Assembly: GCA_026225945.1 (NCBI GenBank) | Contig: JAMJFZ010001816.1 | Coordinates: 7,956,001-8,020,000, forward strand | Direction of reading: 5' to 3' | Origin: Cricetomys ansorgei | Lineage: Eukaryota > Chordata > Mammalia > Rodentia > Nesomyidae | DNA length: 64,000 nucleotides | In this document: piece by piece, positions 54,451 through 64,000 of the stretch | How the letters are laid out: the number at the start of each line of letters is the position of its first letter | Numbering within the stretch: the first letter of the stretch is position 1 | The notes under the pieces: model-generated | Told to the model about the DNA's origin: nothing | What the model saw: only the letters and a program-made list of their open reading frames with translations | The model's database searches: none | Program-made: the position numbers and the translations under genes

Positions 54451-55962
54451 ATTACTAACAGTAGCATAAAGTGAAACTCTTATGAACGTTTATCCACACA
54501 ATGAGATACTGGAATAATGTGAAAAGTACAATCATAAAGAAAACATTGAATAAAATACTCATAAATTAATCTATTTAAGAATAGTATTGGAGACCATTAC
54601 TGAATAATCATAAATTGCTATCAAAATGAATATATTTCTTAAACACATTGCTTCAACTATGAGGAAGCAATATAGAGAAAAACATATCTAAAACTAAGGA
54701 AAAACTGAAAGCATTTGTAGTGGTAACTGTCTTTATCTTTGAGTAATAAAAATTTGTCTTTTTATGAATACAAGCTGGCCTTGTATTCATAGTGATTCTC
54801 CTGCATCAGCTGCTAAGTTCTGGGCTTTCTGGAGAATATTTTTTTCTCTCGGCTTTTACCATCTAGAGTACATGATAGTTCACTTCAGTATGAATGCACA
54901 CGTCACACATCCGGGTAGTGTTGGACATAGATCGGCTGGCATTCCTTGATTCTGTTGGATTGACAGATGGGATAGATCATTAGCCTTTGAGGTCGAGTGT
55001 CAGACCATCCCTCTGTGGCTTTTGCCACATATTCAACTCTGGCTCTTTCTGGTATTTGTAATAGAAATCTTCCGACTGCTGTGACTGGCTGCCACACGAC
55101 CTTCCCGGGATGACTCAGTGGATGGAAGCGCGATTCAGTTGTAAGGAGTTGGAAGCACGTCAGTTTCCCAGTCGCATGGCTGAGGTCACCTGTGGACCGT
55201 CTGCTCAGGTGGTTGATAGAAGTGATGACTGGGATACAGTTGCATCAAATATCACTTTAATAAACTGTATTTTGAGTTCCTCTTTGCTGAATACTAAGCT
55301 GAGAATTATGAGGGAAGACCACGCAATTATATTTTGTTGTCAAAGAACTTATAATTTAGCTTGAGAATATATGAAACATGAATATGGCTAGATTCAATTA
55401 AAAACAAAATGTTTTCTTACAAGACATAAATTCTATGTGTTCATCAGGAAGCAGAGTGTTGACTCCATTAGGGACTTATAATAAATATGTTGGTCAGAAC
55501 TCTGAAGGAAGAATAAGGCTTGAAGAACAGTCAGGGCAGAGTCCTGTAGGGAAACTGAACAGCCATGACCTACTGGGGCTGGAGTAAAGAATGCGGGAAC
55601 AATGCGAATCAAACTAAAACCAAACAAACCCAGAACAACAACAACAAACACACTACAAAACAAAAACCAAAGCCCTTGAACTTCACAGCTCCCTGGTCCC
55701 AGGAAATACAAGTTACATTCTTTAGCCAACCAACTGAAAGGTGACACGAGAATTAACTGCTTTAAAATGTCTCCGAAGAAAGACAGCTACTTGGTAGGGA
55801 GGCTATTTAGTTTAACAGGCCACGGGACAACTTAGAAAACACGAATTTTAGAATCTGTAGTGCCTCCTTTGATACCAAGTCTGTCAACCACTTTGACCTT
55901 GCACAAGGGGGTGCTACTATTTCAGGACTGTTAATCTATGTTGACTCCCTCCCGACCCCCTC
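54451..55962. other. Unique sequence with a perfect hairpin at 54763-54791
   Basis: No recognised gene. A 104-codon minus frame (55433-55747) and an 84-codon plus frame (55110-55364) have no domain features. Confidence 0.5.
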
Positions 55963-55964
55963 CC

Positions 55965-56031
<67 letters not shown>

Positions 56032-56277
56032 GGCCACAGAACAACCTTCAGTGTCATTCCTTATTTGGTGTCATCTACCATTGCCTGGAGCTTGCCAGTT
56101 AGGCTCAGCTGGCAGAGCCCTAGGAGTATGCTTGTCTCTGCCTCCCGGAACTGCTATAACAATACATAGCATCATGACTTTTTTTCACAGAGTCTCTGGT
56201 GCTGGTGATTGAGCTCAGATCTTCGTACTTGTGTGTCAAGCAGTAACTGTTGACTGAGTTATCTTCCCAGCCCCTAT
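55963..56277 (-). repeat. B4-type SINE, minus strand, with long (TG)n tail
   Basis: A (TG)n tract of about 32 units (55965-56029), then the antisense B4 body: 'aaggccacagaacaaccttcagtgtcattcc', 'cattgcctggagcttgccagttaggctcagctggcagagccc', 'gtctctgcctccc', and the head 'ctggtgattgagctcagatcttcg...gactgagttatcttcccagcccc'. Confidence 0.85.
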
Positions 56278-56299
56278 GGTGAACGTAAACGTACCATAT

Positions 56300-56465
56300 C
56301 ACTGAATTCTCAAAAGCCTAGGGTAGGGTAATTCTTTCAGTGTCTTTTCATTTTCATTATACAAATGCGGAAACCAAGCTTCCGAGAAGTCCAGAAATTT
56401 ACTCACTTCCACACAGCTGCAAGTAGTGAAGCCGGACTCCAGCCTTCGGACTTGTCCCGCGTCGC
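56300..56465 (-). repeat. MIR SINE relic, minus strand
   Basis: 'cattttcattatacaaatgcggaaaccaagcttccgagaag' and 'cacacagctgcaagtagtgaagccggactccagcc' follow the antisense MIR order. Confidence 0.78.
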
Positions 56466-58592
56466 CCCGATTTCAGGATGTCAACGTTCCACAGTCCTTC
56501 AGTTGAAACAGATCAGAAGGTTTGTGTTAATTGCACCTTTTCTAGCCCTTGTAGATTTCTGGGTTTCAATCTCGTGATAGAGCATGACTTAAATATGACA
56601 CAGCAGTGTGTTTCACAAGAGAACACCTTAAAAATTCAAGTCTCCGTTTTCACATAGCACGGAAATCCTAGAGGCTTCTATGTTTTGCAAGAGTGAGTAG
56701 TTCTTGGCCCGGGACACAGGCTCAGCGTCTCTTGCTATGTACTCCCATGGAAACTAGCCAGGGATGTCCACGGCTGCGTGGCTGAGGAATGTAGTCCTTG
56801 AAGAGATACTCGTGGATGTTGCTCAGCAGGAGGAAACGGCACCATTTCAGTAACGCGTATGACTTGGAATTCACAGGAAATGATTTCTTCCCTTTGTGCG
56901 AGCTGAGGCATTCCAGTAAGCCTGATCTCTGGACGGGGCTGTGATTAGTACTCAGCCTGCCGATGACATTTGCAGATTTTTTTTTTTTTTTTAAGCAAAA
57001 CAAAAAAAAACCCCAACCCCAAAAACAAAACAAAACAAAAACAACTCCTACTCATAGGATCATAACAGTTCTTATTTTGAAAACTGCATCTTACATGGGT
57101 CTTTGCTAATGTTTCCTATACAGAACTAACTTTTACCTTCACTGAAAAGTCTTGTTGCCACTGAATGTATCGCTTACGCAGAAGCAAAGTTCCATGCTAT
57201 CTGAAAATGTTTAGGTGGAATTGGACCTTGGTGTGTTAATCAATTTCTGCATACCCGGCTCTGCCTGAAAGGCTAGGTAATTTCTAACACCCACCCTTTA
57301 CCTCAACTTCACAGAAGGGCATTCATGTTACTTGTTGGGTTTTAAGCTGGGTGTCTGATTGGTTTCCCCAGTGGGGCCATGGTTTACATGAGAGCACTGT
57401 ATTCTTAAGTCAACCAAAAGGCAAGCTGTTCAGCACCGCAGATGTCAGGGTTAGCCTGCTGAATGTTCCTTATGAAATAATGCTGGTTCTTCTGGAAGCT
57501 CAGCCAGAAATTTACTGTAGCCCTGTTTAACTCTGAGGAACTTGGAATTTTAGACACATCGTTCTTATTTTTTCTTCGGTACCTGTAAGATTTCATGTAA
57601 CTTTAGAACTGTCTGATATGTAGAGACAGAAAAAGAAGCACCTGGCGGGAAAGAAAAGTCTTTAAGCAACGTGTGCCCATTTCACACACATTCTCCTTAG
57701 AATTGGGAAGAGTCCCTGTAAAGAGAGGCCAGACTAAGAACAGCGATTTAACATGCTCTCTGAGTCTGGGAACCCATTTTCTCTTCCACAACATCAAGCG
57801 AGAACAATAACCTAAAGATAGCAGCAAGCAAATGTCAGCTGTAAGACGTAAGGTGGGCCCACGTTAACCATCTGCAGGCACCCTGCTGACTTTCCCCAGG
57901 TCCAGGGTAGACTTGGAGATGGGGTGAAGCTTCTTATGGATCATCACCGTAGAAAACTCTTCCGGGGTAAAACTATTCCCCCAACACCCCCTTTTCTCTG
58001 TCCCCATCAAGCACCCTTCATCTCCCCTTGATCTCACTGTTGGCTTTTTCCCCCTTAACCCTGGTTTTCTTTTTCATCGTCCCAGTTTCTATCCATTCCT
58101 CCTTCTCTCTCTTAATGCACTCTCATGCTCTGGTATGATCCCATAAAGGAGGAACATGTGGGCTTTCCAGAAGTGTGACTTCGACCTCAGCCTAGGTCAG
58201 CCTAGGTCTTGGAGCCTTTAAGATGGTCAGAGCCATTGACAGCTGCCCTTGAGTTGGTCTTCTAAAATCATTGTCACAACAGAAGAACTGTAAATAATCT
58301 AGAGCATTGTCCAGGATCATCTTCATACAGTTTTAAGAGTTCAATCAGCAGAGTCAAATCTTCATAGGAAAACTAGATACAGAATACTTAATGACTGAAG
58401 ACATCAGATACAAAATTGTAAAATTCGTATGATAAAAATACTGTTGAATTCCCATTATTTCTATAACACTGTCATAATTAAAGACAGGGCTTGTATGAAA
58501 ACATATCCATCACTCTCAACCTCACATAGCTCGTGATTATATTTGGGAAACAGAAAACTTATAGAAGAAAAATTAGCCAGAAATGTCTACTG
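56466..58592. other. Unique 2.1-kb stretch with poly(T)/A-rich tract at 56977-57045
   Basis: T16 followed by AAAACAAAA and CCCCAACCCC segments. No gene or interspersed repeat recognised elsewhere. Confidence 0.5.
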
Positions 58593-58760
58593 CTGGGCTG
58601 GTGAGATGGCTCAGTGGATAAAGGCACTTACCAAGCAAACAACTTGACCACCCGAGATCAATCATCAGGACCCATAAAATTGCAAGGAGAGAACTGACTC
58701 CTGATAGTCCCCCTCTGACCTCTACATGTGCACCATGGCACCCATGTGCCTACGCTTACA

Positions 58761-58802
<42 letters not shown>

Positions 58803-58832
58803 CCTCTCTCTGTCTCTCTCTCTCTTTCTCTG

Positions 58833-58866
<34 letters not shown>

Positions 58867-58868
58867 CA
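58593..58868 (+). repeat. B3/B2-type SINE with (TC)n and (CA)n
   Basis: Begins GGGCTGGTGAGATGGCTCAG, then 'gtggataaaggcacttaccaagc', 'agatcaatcatcaggaccca', 'gagagaactgactcctgatagtccccctctgacctctacatgtgc'. An expanded (TC)n tract lies at 58763-58850 with a short CA end. Confidence 0.9.
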
Positions 58869-58929
58869 TCAACAATAGTACTCCAAATTACCAGATATTG
58901 TAGTGAGCCTCTTAATGTATGTTCTTTCA
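58869..58929. other. Unique sequence
   Basis: A short spacer. Confidence 0.5.
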
Positions 58930-59040
58930 TGAAAGTCTTGCAAGAGTTTTACAGTGACTGCCAGGTCTCATTAGGATCTACCTTTTATGGATGAGAAAAT
59001 GGAAGCTTAGGGATGGAGTAACTTGCTCTGGATCTCAGCT
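58930..59040 (-). repeat. MIR SINE relic, minus strand
   Basis: 'ctaccttttatggatgagaaaatggaagcttagggatggagtaacttgctctgg' corresponds to the antisense MIR segment 'cattttacagatgaggaaactgaggc...aagtaacttgcc'. Confidence 0.7.
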
Positions 59041-60528
59041 GTGGCCTTTGACAAAGCTCAGACTGAACTCGGAAGTGCCAGTGTGTGTTAATTGGCAAAC
59101 AAATGGGACTGAAGAATATTCTTTTGATTCAGAACTGGGGAGGTTGCAAAGACACAACATTTCAAAACTGGAGGTAGCCTGGGGGACCTGGCTCTTCCCG
59201 CACAAATGTCTTTCCTCTGCTTGGGGAGATCAGAGCTTCAATGGAGGAGAACCTGCTGAAGGAGGAAGATGGATGTGGTATTTGAGAAGTGTGTTGGACA
59301 GTCGGAAAAGACCTTAGGACATCTCTGCCTACAGAAACCTGAATTTTGGTCTCATGGGCTGTGTTACAAATGATTTAGTAATTTTTTCAGGAAGAAGCTT
59401 TTTTCAACATCAGAAATCCAAGGGAAAGGAGTTTGGGGAAGAAAGGGAATGCTTTAAACTGTTACTGCGTCCTATGGGGTGAGCCATGTAAGTGTTCTCA
59501 TCCCTTCGTGACCCTGGGTCCGTCAGCCTTACAGCTGTCCTGACCAACCACGGGTGGAAACCGGCCTCACCAAGGATGGGAGACAGTGTGAATGAAAAAG
59601 CTGTCTTAGAAAGAGATACACATCAAAACACGGATCATTGAAGGGAAAAGTCCCGTGTGCGGGGAGACTGGAGAGTCTCTGTTCTCAGTGTTACCCACGA
59701 ACAGAGCGCGTTTTACATAGAATGTTTGCCTCCAAACGAGACACAAATAGTCCCGGGGATCAACACCGAATTTCCTGGATTTGGTGGATATAAATTGGGG
59801 CCTTCATGCTACTTTAACACATTTTGAAAACAAGGTTCCCGTGAATAAATGGCAAAAGTGGGTCAGGTAATGCTTTATTCATTAACAAGTAAAATCTAGA
59901 ACTTGGAGGAGCGCTCCTTAATTATGAAAATAGGCAGCGCTCTGTGCTGCGCTCTGATTGGTTGACATCAGTTTGAATGCAAAGCTTTATTTCACTGCTG
60001 AGTCCTGGCAGACTTCACACATTAAAATTCTAAGCTGTCTAAGTAGGTGTGAAACTAATTTTGTGTTTATTTTTTAAAACCCACCTATGATCATTTAGGG
60101 CCATCCACTTCACTCAGGGAGGGCAGCGCCCGCTTGGAGGTGGGCCCTGAGAGACAATAAAGCAGAGGATAATTTCTTAAATGCCTTGAACTAGAATATT
60201 TATAGCTTCCTGGAATAGTTGTAACTACTTATCCATTTTTCCAGCCACAACTTTTCTTAATAAGAAGGGCTTTGAAAAACCTGCTAAATCTGGGCATAAA
60301 AGGAAACAGAAGTTTTCCTAGAGCAGTGGAAAATTTTAAAGTAACATAGTGAGCTTATTGATAAAATCAGGAAGAGAGCACTTGCAGATCAGACTTAAGG
60401 GAGGTTACTTACGAAACATAGGCTTTCCTCAGTGAGCCAGGAACACACGGCGAGGTTTCCTGCAATATGGAGACCTGTACCGTGGTTGGCTATCGAGCAG
60501 GTCAGTTCATCTTTAAGATTCATCGTCA
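59041..60528. other. 1.5-kb repeat-poor stretch, candidate regulatory interval
   Basis: No repeat recognised. At 59907-59961 it holds a perfect 12-bp palindrome, three GCGCTC hexamers, a TTAATTA and an inverted CCAAT box. The surrounding sequence is AT-rich. No exon signature is seen. A 108-codon frame at 58991-59317 has no domain. Confidence 0.45.
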
Positions 60529-60770
60529 GGGCCAGTGAAATGGCTCAGCAGGTAAAATAGTCCTCTGCGTGTAAGCTTGATGACCTGAGTTCAATCCTCG
60601 GGACCTATGTGGCGAAGGAGAGAGCCAACTCCAACAAGTCGTCCTCTGGGGTTCTACACGTTCTCACTGTGGCATGAATGTGCCCATACTCACATCCGAA
60701 TCCCCACCCTCTCTCTCTTTCTCTCCCCCCCTCCAAACCAAATCAATAAAATTAAAAATAAAGGAAAAAC
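60529..60770 (+). repeat. B3/B2-type SINE
   Basis: 'gggccagtgaaatggctcagcaggtaaa', 'gcttgatgacctgagttcaatcctcgggaccta', 'gagagccaactccaacaagtcgtcctctgggg', a TC-rich spacer and an AATAAAATTAAAAATAAA tail. Confidence 0.9.
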
Positions 60771-63700
60771 ACTTCTTCAGTAGGGACTTTGGATGATATT
60801 ACAGCCACTGATTCTTTCAGAACCACAGAAGGGGGGCTAGGAAGAGGTCATATGGCCCTTTTAAAAAGGAAAACGGAAAGAAAAGAAAAACAATGTTGAT
60901 AATGAAGTCTGATTCATTGGCAATTAAATTGAAAAGAAGGTACACATAATTTTTTTTCTGCTTGGGTAAAATGTAACTTCCTTGATTACTCTTCTCGTAA
61001 AAGCACTTTCATGTTTCTGAATGTCCATGCTGATAAAATTTCATATTAAAATCGGGTGCTTTCTTTTGGGCCATGGACAATATGCCTGATGTGCATTTTA
61101 GAAACGTTATCCTCATGTTGACCATCATTAAAAACAGATGGTATAGCCTCTTCCGCACTGGAATTTTCCACTGTATTCTGTCGCAAAGGAAATACTTCTA
61201 ATTCAAAATATCTTCTTTGGGAGATGTATGTTCAAAAGTAGTTGCTTTCCTTCTCTCAGCGAAGTACAGAGTAAAATAATTTGGCATATTCTAAAAGCTT
61301 CCTCTCCTGACTGGTGTTTTTCTACTCTACAAACCAAGTATCCCATTGTTACCTTGGTTGGATAGAAACTGAAAAGGGAAAGGTGGAGTGCGGCAAATGC
61401 CTTCGGGTTGTGTTCTGCCCACACTGCTGAGCCCAGCCAGGGTTCTAGAGCTGCGTTTTCTGATGCTGAGGCATGCCAGGGAAACCATGAGTCCAACACT
61501 GTGATCCAGGCTAGGTGCCCGTTACAGAGGATCAGAGGCATCTATTTTATTTGTGACAGGTATAATTAGGCCAGCCTTACAGTGAGGGCATGATGTTAGG
61601 TGTAGACTCCTTTCATATTCCAGTAGATGTATAGGTCGTTTGCTTTATGCAAATCACTGTCTAACATTAAGGAAAAATATGAGGACATAAAATGCAGTAC
61701 TTTCCTTAAAGAAGTTTAATAACCTGTGGGTGGGAGGATACTTGAACTACATCGTGAACTCAAAGATGGCTGGTAAGTAGCATAAAAATGTGAAAGGAAG
61801 AAACTAAGATTTGGAAAGTTCACTTCTAGTTAACCTCTCCCTTTAAAAATGTTCAGTATCTAAAAGACCGCAGAATCATCTTATAAGGATTATCCAATTT
61901 TTAGAGCAACCAGAGGAAACAGGTATTTTCTCCACTTGCACAAATTAGGAACTTAGGTTTCTCCAGTAAATAGTATACTCAAAGCGTATGAGAATCAGAA
62001 AAGAATATTTGAGTATCAGTACCAGTCTTCAAAGAGTATCAGTCTTCAAAATGCATGTTGTTAATCACAAGTTGACGCCCAGTTTCAGATGCCATTTACC
62101 AATCCTTCTAGCTTAAATGGCTCCTTTTGTGTCTTCTTGAAGCAGCCTAGGAGAATGCCCAAGTACATGGGCAGTTCTCTCAGATCGCCGAAGGGAGCAT
62201 TGAGCAGAGATGTGATTACAGAGAGTCAGGAAGAGCCCCGGATGAAGGGGCCTGCATCGATAGAGGTGTGGAATGCTGCACGGCACGGCAAAGCTGGAAG
62301 TTAGATGGATATGTATGTAACAAAGGGAATGTTAAGGAGTGGCTGTCCCAAGACTTCATCGTATAGTTAGTTACTTTTGGAAGCAAAAAGGAATAGAAAT
62401 GACTTTGCTGTTTTATTTGGTTAGAGAGGAATTAGTTGATTCTACCTCTCCTCTCCCAGTCCGCCTTCTCGCTCTCCCTACACACCTTCCTCTCTGCCTC
62501 TCTCTGTCTCTGTCTCTCTAATATTAATGTTTTCATATGGTCTCAGGAAGTTCATAGATACCACCCATGGATTCTTACTGGGGGCCAGGTGGAGTTCTTA
62601 GTCTGTACGCTTGTTAAATTTTAGGGTTTGTCCTGATGGTGGACACAGAACGGTCTACCATGTGGGCATTCATGCATCAAGACCCTGTTTACCCTTCTCT
62701 TTGACTTTTACTTTGTGTATTTTTTTGTGATTTAAGTCTCCATTTAGAGACCACTAGTTAAAGCCATTAGGATGATAGACGGAGGGCAGAGCTGTTTATC
62801 TAAGTGTCAGGAAAAAGGAACTCCCCAGAGGAAGGCCTCTTAAAAAGCTTTCTTGGAAGTAAGTCAGGTTCTCATCAGCTCCTGATATTTGCATGGACCA
62901 CAGAGTCACAAACTGTCTTCAGGGGAGGGACCCTTCGCTCTGTGTTTGCTGGGCTAAGTACTGATAAAGGGCAAAGCATTGGGAGTCCAATGATCTGCAT
63001 TTTGAATCTTTGTAGTACTCTTCACCGGCTATTTGTGAACAGTTTTCACAGGTGAAAGTCACAATACTCTTTGCCTAAATTTGGGTTCTGGCATAGTAGG
63101 AAGTAGATAACGAGTCTGATGATTTGTAAATTTCAAAGGCTAGTCTAAAGGTTCTTGTTGGAGTTCTGTATCCTCAAGGCCTCACTTAACCTTCCTAGGT
63201 ACCAATCAATAAAGAAGAACTAGGGTCCAAGTAAGAATCAGTAGCATTAATGAAGATCCAGTTGTTTTAATGTTGCAGCTTCTGATTAAAGTTGTGTTAA
63301 AGATTATGCTGAGGACCTGGGGTCAAATCAATGGCCTTCTAATACAGACTTTCATTTGAAAGTCTGTGAAATGCATCTATAGGGTTCTGAGCAGGCTTTG
63401 GCTGGTGGCCCTCTTTTCTTCTTACAAAAGACCAGAGCCTACTATCAAAAAGTCCCATTCGAGTCTCAAAAGTATTGTCCAAATGGACTCTTGATGCACT
63501 ATTTAATTTGTGTTTACTTTTCTCTAACTATTAAGGAATTTTTGAATTATAAATCCCAAAAATTTTTGGTTGACAACAGAGAACGTTATTTGTTCATTTC
63601 TAAGTGACTCGTTAGTGTTGTGCTTAAGTTGTGAACTATAATACCTTCTATTTGGTGAATAAAGAGCTGCCTTGCTATCTTATTGATTTTAATCAAAGTT

Positions 63701-64000
63701 TACGTTGAAGATATATTTTAATATGAGCCAGTACTCTCATCTTTAACCGGAAGGCACACAGCAACCAACTTCAGGGAATGTGGGATGATAGCAGTCGTCC
63801 TTCCCTCCTGATGTCCTCTGAACACACCGCCCCTCCGTTGTCTACGTCCTGAGTCAGAATCCAGTCACCTTAACTCTGGGAAGCTCTCTGATAAACATTG
63901 TCTTTGATGATTTGTGCATATAATCTCATTGGAGCGTGGTCAAAAACTTGAACTAGAATGACCATTTCTAGTTTCTACCAAAGAAAGGAAGACCTTAGGG
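60771..64000. other. Unique 3.2-kb stretch, possible MIR relic at 61860-61965
   Basis: A weak MIR-like antisense segment occurs at 61860-61965 ('tcttataaggattatccaatttttagagcaaccagaggaaac'). A TC-rich tract lies at 62445-62520. A 112-codon minus frame (61203-61541) has no domain. Nothing else is recognised to the window end. Confidence 0.45.

Noticed and set aside
56977..57045. SINE or processed-transcript poly(A) tail
   Set aside because: The T run is followed by A/C-rich low complexity and no recognisable element body on either side.
57429..57447. REST/NRSF-like site beginning TTCAGCACC
   Set aside because: Only the left half-site matches; the right half diverges too much to call.

Overview
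This window is nuclear DNA from a muroid rodent (mouse, rat, hamster or vole group). The evidence is its repeats. tRNA-derived B2/B3 SINEs, composite B4 SINEs, 7SL-derived B1 SINEs and rodent L1 lineages occur on both strands, along with long (CA)n, (TG)n, (GA)n and (CCTT)n tracts. Species cannot be fixed from the sequence alone.

I find no protein-coding gene, tRNA, rRNA or recognisable exon. Every open frame I inspected is a L1 ORF2 remnant, a translated simple repeat, or a chance frame without recognisable domains. The window looks like an intergenic desert or the inside of a very large intron. What can be annotated is a repeat landscape plus a few candidate regulatory stretches.

Layout: 0-9 kb has a B4 with (CA)n tail, a B2 with clear target-site duplication, a truncated class II (ERVK-like) LTR element (copy A, 2503-3690), an L2 relic, and a Tigger/MER2 DNA-transposon relic. 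10-16 kb has a four-unit TTAATTAAT minisatellite, a full-structure but non-coding ERVK-like provirus (copy B, 12579-14377: two LTRs, tRNA-Lys-type primer site, polypurine tract, 6-bp duplication), and a perfect CTCF core motif at 15931. 17-28 kb has B4 copies, another L2, a composite (TG)n/(GA)n tract, and a minus-strand 5'-truncated L1 interrupted by a gamma-type (ERV1-like) LTR, followed by an L1 mosaic and a back-to-back B1 pair. 28.5-30.9 kb and 59.0-60.5 kb are the cleanest repeat-poor intervals, and the second holds a compact motif cluster. 31-47 kb mixes L1 and SINE relics with a CpG-enriched stretch at 37.9-38.5 kb. 47.7-50.3 kb is a plus-strand L1 with a 17-bp target-site duplication, a nested LTR and a G-rich 3' UTR. 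50-64 kb is mostly unique sequence with scattered SINEs, MIR relics and microsatellites.

There is no operon-like or pathway-like arrangement. The most informative items are the two copies of one non-autonomous LTR family, the nested-insertion histories, and the candidate CTCF, homeodomain-type, CpG-rich and hairpin sites. No convincing new biological system is visible. Repeat family names are from recognition of characteristic sequence and were not checked against a database.
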